NCBI RefSeq assembly: GCF_026410085.1
Contig: NZ_CP112866.1
Coordinates: 5,021,001-5,085,000 of the forward strand
Source: Pseudomonas quebecensis
GTDB taxonomy: Bacteria > Pseudomonadota > Gammaproteobacteria > Pseudomonadales > Pseudomonadaceae
Direction: 5' to 3'
Length of the DNA stretch: 64,000 nt
Shown piece by piece: positions 1 through 9,605 of this stretch (its first letter is position 1; every line of letters begins with the position of its first letter). The notes beneath the pieces were generated by a model. The model was not told where the DNA came from. It did not search any database and saw only the letters and a list, made by a program, of their open reading frames with translations. Both the position numbers and the translations under genes were made by a program.

Positions 1-1029
1 ACCTTCCTGCGTAATGACCTCATCCCAGCCCTGGAGGCAGCAGGCGCATTGGTGATTTATGTCGACCTCTGGAGCGACACGCTGGCCAACCCGGCAACGC
101 TGGTGCACAACGCCATCCACAAGACCCTGAAAGAACTGCAAACTCCGGGCTCATCAATCCTGCAGACGCTCAAGCGAGTCAGCAATGTCGATCTGGGCGC
201 AGCAGGATTCAAGTTCGGTTTCAAACTCGACAGCATCGGCGACGCCGACGGCCCTACATTGGCGCAAGCACTCACAGAGGTCGTCGACCAGGCAAAGGCC
301 GATCTCGTGCTCATCATCGACGAGGTGCAACATGCCATTTCCTCCGACGATGGCAACCGACTGCTACTGGCCCTCAAGGCTGTTCGTGATGCAATCAACC
401 CACGCCCGAATACGCCGGGCTACTTCCTCTTTATCGGCACAGGCTCCCACAGGGCTCAGGTAAGCGAGCTGACCGCCAAACGCAACCAAGCGTTCTCCGG
501 CGCGACATCGGCCGCGTATCCGCTGCTAAAGGGTGATTACGTTGAATTCCTGCTCAACCGACTGGCAATGACGGTGAAAAAGGAAAAGCTCCCCTCCCTT
601 GAAGCCGCCGTCGAAGCCTTCAATACCCTGGGCAATCGACCTGAGGAAATGCTCAAGGCATTGCGTCAACTACTCCAGCAGGACGGTGACCCTGATCTTT
701 TCCTCCCCGTGATTGCCAGTACCTTACGCTCGGCAGCGGCAAGCATTGAGCTTGAAAAAGTCGAACAGCTGGGCAGCCTGGCTCAGGCGATTTTCAACAA
801 AATCGCAGCTGCCGAAGGCGATGCTCGAGGGATTTTCTCTACCGATGCAGCTGCAGAATACTCAAAGACGGTAGATCGCGAAGTGCGGGTTGAAGAGATT
901 CAACCGATGGTGATTGCACTCGTGGCGGAGAACATCATCATGCGGCGAGGGCATGGAATTTATGCGATTACGGATCAGTTTGTTCAGGAGATTTGGCTGG
1001 AGGAGCGGGCGTTGATTGAGGGGAGTTAG
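1..1029 (+). CDS. AAA-type ATP-binding protein, 5' end outside the window
   Basis: The reading frame is open from base 1, so the N-terminus, including the expected Walker A loop, lies upstream of the window. The in-frame TTG at 49 is an internal codon, because the preceding residues (FLRNDLIPALEAAG) continue the fold. The visible part has a Walker B strand (ADLVLIIDEVQ), a later strand ending in GTGSH that could carry sensor 1, and a C-terminal segment (MVIALVAENIIMRRG, then ITDQFVQEIW) that looks like a winged helix. Such ATPases resemble archaeal-type or STAND-like P-loop proteins. No partner is apparent except the M48 peptidase gene 81 bases downstream. The ATPase class is fairly sure; the role is unknown. 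Confidence 0.75.
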   Translation, partial: TFLRNDLIPALEAAGALVIYVDLWSDTLANPATLVHNAIHKTLKELQTPGSSILQTLKRVSNVDLGAAGFKFGFKLDSIGDADGPTLAQALTEVVDQAKADLVLIIDEVQHAISSDDGNRLLLALKAVRDAINPRPNTPGYFLFIGTGSHRAQVSELTAKRNQAFSGATSAAYPLLKGDYVEFLLNRLAMTVKKEKLPSLEAAVEAFNTLGNRPEEMLKALRQLLQQDGDPDLFLPVIASTLRSAAASIELEKVEQLGSLAQAIFNKIAAAEGDARGIFSTDAAAEYSKTVDREVRVEEIQPMVIALVAENIIMRRGHGIYAITDQFVQEIWLEERALIEGS

Positions 1030-1110
1030 CAGCGACTGGACAAAGCGCTTTGCCCGCTCCCAGCAGTTTTCGGTATAACCAACATCCCCCCGCGTTGCGA
1101 ACGGACTCCC

Positions 1111-3240
1111 ATGAATGCTCTAAAACTCATCGCTCTCCTGGTGATTTTCCCGCTGCTGTTGACTGCCCTGGGTAACTGGGAGCGTCAACGCGCTGAGGAA
1201 ACGACCAAGGCAATGGCCGATTACCGCAGCAATGTGAGCATCGCCAGGCAGCAGCTGCGAACGCTCGCGGCCAAAAACCCTACGGCGAGTATCGACCTGG
1301 CCACTGGCAAGATCAGCGTGGAGTTGGCTCTCTCGCGGCTGGACAAGGTCGAAGCCGAGTTGCCCACTGCAGAGCATGTGAACCGTGCCATGCGCATGTT
1401 GGCGCCTTGGGTGATGGGCTTCGGTTTGCTCGCGGCGGCGATCGGCCTGGCGGCGTTGGCCGGGACGCACTGGGCGGGGCGGCGGGCGTTGCAGTCGCGA
1501 GAAACGTTATTACGCGTGTTCTCCCAAGGCAGTCGGTTGTTGCCCTATGGGCTGGTGAGCCATGCGGTAGCGATGGCGGCGGCGGTCGCGCTGGCCTTGT
1601 GTTACGAGGGCCTGGGGATGTGGCATGTCGGCCGGCTGGGCAGTGGCGAAGTGAAGCTGATGGCGGTGCTGGGGGTGATTGCGGCGTTCTGCCTGTATTC
1701 GATCTGGTTGTTGCTCAAGCAACTGCGCCACATGCTGGGCATGTTCACGCCCGCGCCCATGGAGATATTCGCGCGCGAGGTGATGCCTGAGCAGGCTCCG
1801 GGCTTGTGGCTCCAGGTGAATGAATTGGCCGTCAAACTCGGTGCATTGCCGCCGGATCACATTGTGGCGAGCCTGGCCCAGGGCTTTTACGTGACGTCCA
1901 GTGACGCCACGTTGCTGCCGACGCACACCTCGGTGCGCGGGCGTACGCTGCATGTGCCGTTGCCGTATCTGGGGCTGTTGAATCCGGCGGAAATCAGTGC
2001 GGTGATCGGCCATGAACTGGCGCACTTCGCGGGGCAGGATACGGAATACAGCCTGCGCTTTCTGCCGATCTACGATGGGGTCAATCGCAGCCTGGAGGCA
2101 CTGCACGACACCCTGCTGGCCAGCGATCTGATCCAGGGCTGGCTGATGCGTCCGTCGTTCCTGTTCGGGGTATTTTTCATACAGCGCTTCGACCACGCGG
2201 TAAACCACTGGAGCCGCGAACGCGAGTTGCTGGCCGATGCGGCCGGCGCCCGGCTGGCAGGCAATGCGGCGGCGGCCTCGGCGCTGTTGCGGGTGTCGGT
2301 GTTGCAACCGCACATTGAAGACGCGTTGATCAGCCAATGCGAGACGGCCTCGACAATGGACCTGACCGACGCTGTGCTGGTCGCGTTGCGCGCGCAAGGG
2401 TTGCAACTGCCACCCGAGGCGCTGGACATTCAACAGCCGCACCCGACCGATTCCCACCCCTGCAACGGCGAACGCCTGCAGGCTCTGAACGTTTCGCTGG
2501 AAGAGGCCAAACGCAACGCCACCCGCGCGGTGGATGTCGAAGCGGCGAAGGCGCAGCTCGAGGCTTTCTTCAACTCGGCAGCGGCCCTCAGCGAACAGCT
2601 GTCCGAGGACTTGATCAAGGCAGTGACCGCCGAAGACGAGGCACAAACTGAACTGCTGAAAACATTGGCCGCTTCCGCTCAAGGTGAGCACGCCCTGCAT
2701 GAGGGCGGCCAGCGGCGCGCGCTGGTCACAGCGGTATTGGCGGTGCCGTTTGCGGTGCTTGGGCTGGTGATCATGAGCCTGCCATGGCTCGCCCCGGCGC
2801 GCGTGAAAGGCACGCCGCTGTCGACCTTCGGTGCCGGCGCGGCCATCGCCAGCATCGCGTTGATGTTTGTGTGGCTGGGCGTGCGTCGTTACAAGCGTGC
2901 TCCGCAGATCGCGCTGCGCCTCACGCCGGAGCATTTTGTATTTGCCAACCTGGCGCAGCCGCTGCCGATCGAGCATATCGCTAATGTCTCGCTGCAACCG
3001 ATCCAGGGCATCTGGCTAACGCTTGAACTCACGGACGAAGCACCGCTGCCCGAGCTGCGCAAAACGGCGTTTGGCGTGCCGGGTGTGCGGCTCAACAAGA
3101 AGAAGCGCCTGGTGGTGCTGCAGATGGCGCAGTTGTGCATCGATAACCGAAAGATCGAGCCTTACGAAGGGCTGACGCTGATCACCGACTACGTGAACGC
3201 GTCGCTGGCGCGCAGTATTTTGCAAAGCCGTCAGGACTGA
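1111..3240 (+). CDS. M48-family membrane zinc metallopeptidase
   Basis: A 709-residue protein with a signal-anchor helix at 5-22, hydrophobic helices near 95-115, 145-165 and 183-202, and a further pair near 540-595. The zinc-binding signature HELAH is at 301-305 and the third ligand lies in ELLAD at 372-376, as in M48 (HtpX/Ste24-like) peptidases. The catalytic domain sits between membrane segments, and the C-terminal 110 residues look like a soluble PH-like or beta-rich tail. M48 enzymes usually degrade misfolded membrane proteins; that role is inferred here. The ATG at 1111 begins the hydrophobic N-terminus. A strong terminator follows within 15 bases. Confidence 0.88.
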   Translation: MNALKLIALLVIFPLLLTALGNWERQRAEETTKAMADYRSNVSIARQQLRTLAAKNPTASIDLATGKISVELALSRLDKVEAELPTAEHVNRAMRMLAPWVMGFGLLAAAIGLAALAGTHWAGRRALQSRETLLRVFSQGSRLLPYGLVSHAVAMAAAVALALCYEGLGMWHVGRLGSGEVKLMAVLGVIAAFCLYSIWLLLKQLRHMLGMFTPAPMEIFAREVMPEQAPGLWLQVNELAVKLGALPPDHIVASLAQGFYVTSSDATLLPTHTSVRGRTLHVPLPYLGLLNPAEISAVIGHELAHFAGQDTEYSLRFLPIYDGVNRSLEALHDTLLASDLIQGWLMRPSFLFGVFFIQRFDHAVNHWSRERELLADAAGARLAGNAAAASALLRVSVLQPHIEDALISQCETASTMDLTDAVLVALRAQGLQLPPEALDIQQPHPTDSHPCNGERLQALNVSLEEAKRNATRAVDVEAAKAQLEAFFNSAAALSEQLSEDLIKAVTAEDEAQTELLKTLAASAQGEHALHEGGQRRALVTAVLAVPFAVLGLVIMSLPWLAPARVKGTPLSTFGAGAAIASIALMFVWLGVRRYKRAPQIALRLTPEHFVFANLAQPLPIEHIANVSLQPIQGIWLTLELTDEAPLPELRKTAFGVPGVRLNKKKRLVVLQMAQLCIDNRKIEPYEGLTLITDYVNASLARSILQSRQD

Positions 3241-3251
3241 TCGGCACGCAT

Positions 3252-3282
3252 AAAAAAACCCCGAACCAGTCGGGGTTTTTTA
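3252..3282. terminator. Bidirectional rho-independent terminator
   Basis: An A-run, then CCCCGA, a short loop, TCGGGG and a T-run. It lies between the convergent M48 peptidase gene (ends 3240) and the porin gene (ends 3314 on the other strand), so it can stop transcription from both sides. Confidence 0.9.
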
Positions 3283-3313
3283 TGGCCTGAAGTCAGGCGC
3301 AACGCGCGATCAA

Positions 3314-4600
3314 TCAGAACACGTTGATCGGGTAGTCGGCGAACAGACGCAGTTCGTTACCACCTACGTTGTAGTTGCTGGCGTTGTTGGAGACGCGCAG
3401 CCAGGACGCACGAGCGCGCAGGCTCAGGTCTTTGGCTGGGCCGCTCTGAACGACGTATTTGAACTGGTTGAAGATTTCACGCTCGGTGCCATCGCCACGG
3501 TTGGTACCGTCGTCGATGTTGGTACCGCGCACGTAGGCCACGTTGTAGGTCAGGCCAGGCACGCCGAAGGTGGTGAAGTCCAGGCCGTAGCCGACCTGCC
3601 AGGAACGTTCGTCCTTGCCGTTGAAGTCGGACCAGTAGGAGTTGGCCAGCAGGATGGTGTTGCCGCCGTCGCCGATGCCGCCAGCATTGCGGTAGCCGCC
3701 GTACAGGTAGCCGGTGTCGCCGGTGCTGCGCTGGTGCGCGACGGTGAAGCTGTGCGGACCAACCGCCCAAGTGGCGCCCAGGCTCCAGATTTTGTTATCG
3801 CGGGCGTCTTCGTCACCCTGGTTTTGCAGAGCGAAGCTCTTGTCCAGCTTGGTGTTGTAGCCGTTGAAGTCAAAGGTCAGCGACTGTTTCTCTGGCAGGG
3901 CCAGCACATAGTTGACGTTGACGTATTGCTTTTTCAGCACGTCCTGCATGTCGGAGGCATACAGCGCGGCCGACAGACTTTCGGTGAATTTGTAGCTGCC
4001 GCCGATGTAGTCGATGCTTTTCAGACGGCCGCTGTCGGTGCCTTCAGCACTCTTGCGCGCTTCCTTGGTGAAGTGACCGGCGTCCAGTTGCAGGCCTTCG
4101 ATCTCTTTGGAAACGATCGAGGTGCCGGTGTAGGTTTCGGACAACAGACGGGAGTTGTCGTAGGCCAGAACCGGTACGTTAGGGAACTGATCACCGTACT
4201 TGAGCACGGTGTTGGATACCCGGAACTTCACGGCAGCGCCGCCCTTGGCCAGGTCGTCGGCGGCTGAGCCACTGTCACCCTGCTTGAAAAAGTCAATACC
4301 GCCAGCGCCGCTGCGGCCTTTACCACCGTCCAAGCGAATAGCGTACTGACCGATCACGTCCACACCGACACCGACGGTGCCCTGGGTGAAGCCGGATTCG
4401 AATTTGCCGATGAAGCCCTGGCCCCACTCGGCTTTGTCTTGCTTGCCGTTTTTGTAGTCACGGCTGATGTAGGCGTTACGTGCAGCGATATTCAGGTGGC
4501 TGTCTTCGACAAAACCCTTGGATTGGTCCTGGTCGTTGGCCATTGCTGTCGATGCGCTCAAAATCCCCAGAGCGATCAGACTCATCCGTTGCTTCAACAT
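3314..4600 (-). CDS. OprD-family outer-membrane porin
   Basis: A 428-residue precursor with a signal peptide (MLKQRMSLIALG..., cleavage after STAMA near residue 21). The mature part begins with the OprD-family pattern GFVEDSHLNIAARNAYISRDY and continues as alternating aromatic/polar beta strands (for example WGQGFIGKFESGF), ending in a terminal aromatic residue (INVF) typical of outer-membrane barrels. OprD/OccD/OccK porins take up amino acids, peptides or aromatic acids. The substrate cannot be read from the sequence, and no catabolic genes adjoin it. The ATG at 4600 is the only start that gives a proper signal peptide. It is a single gene between terminators. Confidence 0.9.
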   Translation of the reverse strand: MLKQRMSLIALGILSASTAMANDQDQSKGFVEDSHLNIAARNAYISRDYKNGKQDKAEWGQGFIGKFESGFTQGTVGVGVDVIGQYAIRLDGGKGRSGAGGIDFFKQGDSGSAADDLAKGGAAVKFRVSNTVLKYGDQFPNVPVLAYDNSRLLSETYTGTSIVSKEIEGLQLDAGHFTKEARKSAEGTDSGRLKSIDYIGGSYKFTESLSAALYASDMQDVLKKQYVNVNYVLALPEKQSLTFDFNGYNTKLDKSFALQNQGDEDARDNKIWSLGATWAVGPHSFTVAHQRSTGDTGYLYGGYRNAGGIGDGGNTILLANSYWSDFNGKDERSWQVGYGLDFTTFGVPGLTYNVAYVRGTNIDDGTNRGDGTEREIFNQFKYVVQSGPAKDLSLRARASWLRVSNNASNYNVGGNELRLFADYPINVF

Positions 4601-4678
4601 ATTCTTGTATTCCTTATTACGGGTTGAGTACGCGCTGCAACACCAGGCTCCATGTCACTTTTCTGGTGTCGACTTTCC

Positions 4679-4727
4679 AAAAAAAGAAGGCCCGCGGATG
4701 TGTGAACATCGCGCGAGCCTTTTTTTA
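4679..4727 (-). terminator. Rho-independent terminator in the 267-base gap upstream of the porin
   Basis: A stem of about 15 pairs (AAGGC..CGCG..GATGT against its complement, one mismatch and one bulge) with a GTGA loop, flanked by A-rich and T-rich tracts on both sides. On the minus strand it ends transcripts of the small gene at 4868-5080. It lies 80-130 bases upstream of the porin start, so porin attenuation is the alternative. The remaining gap (4601-4678 and 4728-4867) is AT-rich and presumably holds the porin promoter. Confidence 0.6.
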
Positions 4728-4867
4728 TTGGAAGAGTCATGGCGGTTAGCCACAGGCGTTGGGCGCAATCCTAGTCGCGCGCTGAACGATGTGTCAATTT
4801 CGTGAATCGTCTGTATTTAGGCGAAATAATTCTAAGCAGCCGCTGATGGCGTGTTTAAAAACGACAC

Positions 4868-5080
4868 TTAGTTGCGCATCAGTTCGCACAACGCGTGCAC
4901 TTCATCCTCACTGAACAACCCCTGCGGGTAGCGTTCACTCAATACACTGCGCGGGTCGGGCTGCCCGACGTGCCGCGTGCTGTTTTCCTTCAACCAGAGC
5001 GCCAGTGCATGGATGGCGTCACCGTCGACCCGCGAGGGGTGAAGCGGGCGTCCGTACATAGGATTGATTTCGGCGTTCAT
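4868..5080 (-). CDS. Small conserved-looking protein of unknown function
   Basis: A 70-residue protein starting MNAEINPMYGRP. The ATG at 5080 is preferred over the more upstream ATG at 5122 because a GGAGAG ribosome-binding site sits about 10 bases before it. It has no signal peptide or membrane helix. It contains a run HALALWLKENST and a C-terminal EDEVHALCELMRN that look like two amphipathic helices with one cysteine. I do not recognise the family. It lies downstream of the aguA terminator on the same strand and has its own terminator at 4679-4727. The codon use fits its neighbours, so it is probably a real gene. Confidence 0.6.
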   Translation of the reverse strand: MNAEINPMYGRPLHPSRVDGDAIHALALWLKENSTRHVGQPDPRSVLSERYPQGLFSEDEVHALCELMRN

Positions 5081-5223
5081 TTCAGCGCTCTCTCCGACTG
5101 CGTGAGCGGCTAACTTACTCAAGGTTTATGACAGAACTGCGCAGTCATCACCTTGGGCCACTGCTATGGCAACACCGATACAAGAGCTATGCCAAGACGC
5201 TCTGTTCACCGGTGCCCGCGCAT

Positions 5224-5256
5224 AAAAAAGCCCGCAACCTTGCGGGGCCGCGGGCT
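5224..5256 (-). terminator. Terminator downstream of aguA
   Basis: Read on the minus strand: GCCCGC, a GC-rich inner segment, GCGGGC and six T residues. It lies 60 bases past the aguA stop. Confidence 0.85.
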
Positions 5257-5317
5257 TGCCTTGCACGCTGAAAACGCGTAGCGACAGGCCGTCGTCAGTG
5301 CGCTGTTACAACTGCAC

Positions 5318-6424
5318 TCAACTTTTGTGCGCAGCGGGCTGCTGTTGGGTCAGGCAGTGGATGTTGCCGCCACCCAGTAACAGTTCACGGCCGGGCACCA
5401 TCACCACTTCATGCTGCGGGAACAGGTTCTGCAAAATATTCCTGGCGTCGTGGTCGAGCGGGTCGTCGAAGCTCGGCGCAATGATGCCGCCGTTGACGAT
5501 CAGGAAGTTAACGTAGGAACCCGCCAGCCGCACGGTCGGATTGCGCTCCTGGGAGCCATCCACCGGATCGACACCGGCGCACTCTGCTTCGGTGGCGTAC
5601 AACGGCCCCGGAATCGGCATCTTATGCACTGTGAACGAGCGGCCCTGGGCGTCCGTGCTGTTTTGCAGCACATCCATGGCCGCGTGGCAGCGTGCATAGT
5701 TGGGGTCCTGCGGGTCATCGGTCCAGGCCAACAGCACTTCGCCGGGCCGCACGTAGCAGCAGAAGTTATCCACATGGCCGTCGGTTTCATCGTTAAACAA
5801 ACCGTCCGGCAGCCAGATGATCTTATCCACAGCCAGGTTGGCGCTCAGCACCGCTTCGATCTGCGCGCGGTCGAGGTGCGGGTTGCGATTGCGATTAAGC
5901 AGGCATTCCTCTGTGGTGATCAGGGTGCCTTCGCCATCGACGTGGATCGAGCCGCCCTCCAGCACAAAACCTTCGGTACGGTAGCGGGGCGCGCGCTCGA
6001 TCTCCAGGATCTTGCCGCCTACCTGCGCATCACGGTTCCACGGCGCGTACAGGCCACCGTCGAAACCGCCCCAGGCATTGAAGTCCCAGTTCACCCCGCG
6101 CACTTCGCCACTGTTGTTGATCACGAAGGTCGGGCCGGTATCGCGCACCCAGGCGTCATCGCTGGACATTTCCACCACGCGAATGTTTGGCACATCCAGG
6201 CGCGACCGGGCGTTTTCGTACTGGCCGGCGGATACACACACGGTCACCGGTTCAAACCGCGCAATGGCCTTGGCCACGGCCACATGAGCGGCCTGCGCCG
6301 GCTTGCCGCCCAGGCGCCAGTTGTCCGGGCGCTCGGGCCAGATCATCCAGGTCTGGGTCTGCGGCGCCCATTCGGCGGGCATGTGAAAGCCATCGGCGCG
6401 AGGGGTGCTGTGCAAAGTGGTCAT
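5318..6424 (-). CDS. aguA: Agmatine deiminase
   Basis: A 368-residue guanidino-group hydrolase of the PPAD family that converts agmatine to N-carbamoylputrescine and ammonia. Visible family blocks are FHMPAEW near 13-19, [11 protein letters not shown] near 27-37, [11 protein letters not shown] near 88-98, WDFNAWGG near 113-120, [14 protein letters not shown] near 155-168, DGHVDNFC near 215-222, and the catalytic cysteine in GGGNIHC at 357. The length matches the family. AguB, the usual partner that hydrolyses carbamoylputrescine, is not in the window. The gene upstream is the aminotransferase fusion, 119 bases away, so a separate promoter is likely. Confidence 0.95.
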   Translation of the reverse strand: MTTLHSTPRADGFHMPAEWAPQTQTWMIWPERPDNWRLGGKPAQAAHVAVAKAIARFEPVTVCVSAGQYENARSRLDVPNIRVVEMSSDDAWVRDTGPTFVINNSGEVRGVNWDFNAWGGFDGGLYAPWNRDAQVGGKILEIERAPRYRTEGFVLEGGSIHVDGEGTLITTEECLLNRNRNPHLDRAQIEAVLSANLAVDKIIWLPDGLFNDETDGHVDNFCCYVRPGEVLLAWTDDPQDPNYARCHAAMDVLQNSTDAQGRSFTVHKMPIPGPLYATEAECAGVDPVDGSQERNPTVRLAGSYVNFLIVNGGIIAPSFDDPLDHDARNILQNLFPQHEVVMVPGRELLLGGGNIHCLTQQQPAAHKS

Positions 6425-6525
6425 GGCGATCAGTGCTCCGAAGGGTGTGGGCCGACTTTATAACGGATAAAAATCGGCTTTAAAAGCAAATCAAGGGCAG
6501 AAATAAGAGCCTTCTCTATTTATCC

Positions 6526-6539
6526 TCGATAAGAATCGA
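6526..6539. promoter_or_regulatory. Possible operator upstream of aguA
   Basis: A small dyad, TCGAT-AAGA-ATCGA, lies 100 bases upstream of aguA. A related sequence, GATAAAAATCGGCT, occurs nearer the gene at about 6464. The two copies of GATAAnAATCGrCT suggest a repeated protein site, but the regulator is unknown. Confidence 0.25.
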
Positions 6540-6543
6540 CTAT

Positions 6544-9453
6544 TTACAACTGTTCATCGAGCACCTTCGACAGCATATCGACGAAGAAATCCACACTATG
6601 CCGAGAGGTGACCATCGGTGGTTTGATCTTGAGGATGTTCAGAAAGTCGCCGGTAGGCTGCATGAAAATGCCCAACTCACGTAAACGGTCACACAGCAAT
6701 TTGGTTTCCTCGGTCGCCGGTTCCAGGGTTTGCCGGTCGCGCACTAACTCCAGGCCCAGATAGAAACCGGAACCGTGCACGGCCCCGACCAACGGGTGAC
6801 GCTCGATCAGGGCTTCCAGACGAGCTTTGAAATGTCCGCCCACGACTTGGGCGTTTTCCCACAGTTTTTCTTCTTCCATCACATCCAGCACCGCCATGCC
6901 GATCCGGCAGCTGACGGGGCTGCCGCCTGAGGATGAGAAGAAATAACCTTCGGCCTCCAGCGCTTCAGCGATTTCGCGGCGGGTAATCACCGCACCCAGT
7001 GGCTGGCCGTTGCCCATGCCTTTGGCCATGGTGATGATATCGGGCACTACGCCCTGCTCCTCAAAGCCCCAGAAAAAACGCCCCATGCGGCCATAACCGA
7101 CTTGCACTTCATCGGCGATACACACGCCGCCTCGGGCGCGCACCAGGCCATACACTTGCTGCAAGTAACCCGGCGGCAGCGAGATACCACCGGCATTGCC
7201 ATATACCGGCTCGCAGATGAACCCTGCCAACTGGCGTTTGCTGGCGGCGATTTTCGCCAGGTTATGTTCCACGCTTCTTACGTAGTCCGGCGCACTGTCC
7301 TGCCCGCGGAACTCACCGCGATAGGTATTGGGCGCGGTCACCGGGTGCACCCAGTCCGGGCGGCTGCTCAAGGCCTGAGGGTTGTCGGCAATCGAGGTGG
7401 ACACCGCGTCCGCCGCCACCGACCAGCCGTGATAGGCCTCCAGCACACTGAGCATGTCGCGCCCGCCGCTGAAGGCCCAGGCCAGGCGGATAGCCAGGTC
7501 GTTGGCCTCGGTGCCGCTGTTGACCAGAAACACACGGTCCATGCCCTCCGGCGCCAGGGCCAGCAAGCGTTCGGAAAACTCCGTGACCGCCGCGTAGTGA
7601 AAGCGCGAGTTGGTGTTGAGCAACGACCATTGCCGCGCCGCTACCGCGGCCATGCGTGGATGCCCATGGCCCAGCACCGCCACGTTGTTGAGCATGTCCA
7701 GGTAGGAACGCCCGTGCATGTCGATCAGGTGGTTGCGCCAGCCGCGCTCGATGCGCGGCGGGTCGGTGTAATAGTGCTTCTGCGAGCGGGCGAAACTGGC
7801 GTCCCGGCGGGCCAGCAGGGTCTGGGCGTCCAGTTCAGGCTCGGCGTCGCAGGCCAGCCCCAGCACAGCGCCGGGCGACGGGCACAGGGTTTGCCAGGCC
7901 TGCGCGCGCGAGGGGGTGCAAAACAGCGGCGGTTCGAGGTCGGCAAGGCACAATTGCACGATCAGCGGCGCCACCACCTCACCCAACCGTTGCCCCTCGA
8001 CCAACAATGCACCGGATTTGAGCGAGGTGCTCACACCCCACACACGCACGCTCAACTCGACGCCCTGCAGGCGCACCCGCCCGTCGGCCTCGTGGTGCAG
8101 CGTACCGGCAAAGGGCGCTTCCACCCCTGTGCCATGCGGCACGTGCAGCTCCACGTGCAGAGCAAAGGTATCCGCCTCGGTGGCAGTGTCAGGACGGGTA
8201 CGCGACAACCGATATTGCCCATATCGGCTGGCCGCCAACCCATGCAGCGTGGCCGCTTCGTCCAGCAACCTGCGATCGACGCCGGGCGTCTCCCAATTGC
8301 CGGCCTCGAAGTGTGGGCTGAGCACGCCCAGGTCGATCAACGCGAATTCGCGGCCGACCAGCTCCGGTAACAGCGGGGCGAAGTCCTGGCTGGCGATCGG
8401 TGTCGGCGTTTCGCCAACGCTGCCCAAAATCGCCGCTTCCATCAGCTCGAACGGCACCGAGGTGGCAACGTGGAAGATTTCCCACTCGTGTTCGGCATTT
8501 TTCAGCAAGTAGCTGTTATCCGGGTCCAAATGTTGCTGCTGCTCACTGCTCAGTACCAATACCGCCGCCCGTGCGACGATCAACGGCCACAGCGCCTGCA
8601 ACTCCTCGCGTTGCAAAGGGGTCACGGCATGGCAGGCCTGAATCGCCGGCAAAATCGCAAAGGGGTCGCCCTCGGCGTGGTGCAGCAAGGCCGCGCAGGT
8701 CACCGACAGGTCAGCGATGCGCCAAGTGTGAACCAGGTCGCCAAAGTCGATTACCCCCTGGATCTGCCACTGACGCTGGGCATCACGCTGCCACAGCACG
8801 TTGTCATCGGTGATATCCATATGAACGGCTTGCCACGGCAGGCGCTCGACCAGGGGCCGAATACGGGCTTGGACCTGCGCGCTCACGCGCTCCAACGCCT
8901 CGCGATGCGCAAGGTCTTGCAGGCTGGCCAACAGGTGGGCGATCAGCTCCAGAGCATGGCGCGGGTCCCACTGCAGGGTGCGCTCAAGGCCCCCATGCTC
9001 GAACGGCGCGAGCGCCAGGCTCATGCGGCCGCACAGGTCACCGAAGCCGGCCATCACCTCGCGACCCAGGTGGGGCCTGTGGGTCAATGGCTGGCCGTCG
9101 AGATAGTCCAGCAGGCGCAAGTGCAGGGTTTGTCCGCCGATTGCCAGGGTGAGCAATTCATCGCCGGCCAGGGTCTTGATCACCTTGGGCACGCGCACAT
9201 CGGCGTGGGTCTGCAAATGACTGAGCGCCGCGTGCTGAGCCTGCAGCTCCAGCGCCGCGTAGTCACCTCGACAGATTTTCAGAACAAACCGACCCTGGGG
9301 GGTGTCGACTCTGTAATTGAGGTCTTGCTGGCTGCCGAGCGACTGCAAAGTGCCAGCAAGGCCATAGTGCTGCGCCAGGAGTTGAGTTGCTTGATCGGGG
9401 CCTACTTGCGGGCAAGGTAGACTGGCGCGATGGATCAACGTGGCGAGCAGCAT
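6544..9453 (-). CDS. APH-type kinase / M23-like / class III aminotransferase fusion
   Basis: A 969-residue three-part protein. Residues about 20-320 form an aminoglycoside-phosphotransferase-like kinase with HMDITDDN at 211-218 and the metal-binding DFG at 236-238. Residues about 425-490 resemble the M23/duplicated-hybrid fold (LHVELHVPHGTGVEAPFAG) but lack an obvious full zinc site. Residues about 545-969 are a class III PLP aminotransferase with the Schiff-base lysine K811 in MAKGMGNGQPLGA. Related bacterial fusions pair a hydroxylysine-kinase-like domain with an AGXT2L1-like ammoniophospholyase, so the protein may phosphorylate an amino alcohol and then eliminate ammonia and phosphate. A normal transaminase is the alternative. 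The ATG at 9453 has only a weak ribosome site. Confidence 0.85.
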   Translation of the reverse strand: MLLATLIHRASLPCPQVGPDQATQLLAQHYGLAGTLQSLGSQQDLNYRVDTPQGRFVLKICRGDYAALELQAQHAALSHLQTHADVRVPKVIKTLAGDELLTLAIGGQTLHLRLLDYLDGQPLTHRPHLGREVMAGFGDLCGRMSLALAPFEHGGLERTLQWDPRHALELIAHLLASLQDLAHREALERVSAQVQARIRPLVERLPWQAVHMDITDDNVLWQRDAQRQWQIQGVIDFGDLVHTWRIADLSVTCAALLHHAEGDPFAILPAIQACHAVTPLQREELQALWPLIVARAAVLVLSSEQQQHLDPDNSYLLKNAEHEWEIFHVATSVPFELMEAAILGSVGETPTPIASQDFAPLLPELVGREFALIDLGVLSPHFEAGNWETPGVDRRLLDEAATLHGLAASRYGQYRLSRTRPDTATEADTFALHVELHVPHGTGVEAPFAGTLHHEADGRVRLQGVELSVRVWGVSTSLKSGALLVEGQRLGEVVAPLIVQLCLADLEPPLFCTPSRAQAWQTLCPSPGAVLGLACDAEPELDAQTLLARRDASFARSQKHYYTDPPRIERGWRNHLIDMHGRSYLDMLNNVAVLGHGHPRMAAVAARQWSLLNTNSRFHYAAVTEFSERLLALAPEGMDRVFLVNSGTEANDLAIRLAWAFSGGRDMLSVLEAYHGWSVAADAVSTSIADNPQALSSRPDWVHPVTAPNTYRGEFRGQDSAPDYVRSVEHNLAKIAASKRQLAGFICEPVYGNAGGISLPPGYLQQVYGLVRARGGVCIADEVQVGYGRMGRFFWGFEEQGVVPDIITMAKGMGNGQPLGAVITRREIAEALEAEGYFFSSSGGSPVSCRIGMAVLDVMEEEKLWENAQVVGGHFKARLEALIERHPLVGAVHGSGFYLGLELVRDRQTLEPATEETKLLCDRLRELGIFMQPTGDFLNILKIKPPMVTSRHSVDFFVDMLSKVLDEQL

Positions 9454-9605
9454 GATGGCGATCTCTGTTTTTATCAGGCGCCTATATCGCCATTGTTCAT
9501 TGGGTTAAGCAACCCCCGGTGCCAACTGCACTTGCGCTGCCCGACGCCACAACTCAAGCTATGCCCCACTCGCTCGATGTCCGTCTAAGGAAAAGGCTCC
9601 CCGAC

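Noticed and set aside
7102..8370. A 422-residue plus-strand open frame
   Set aside because: It mirrors the aminotransferase fusion and reads as an R/H/Q/G-rich shadow translation.
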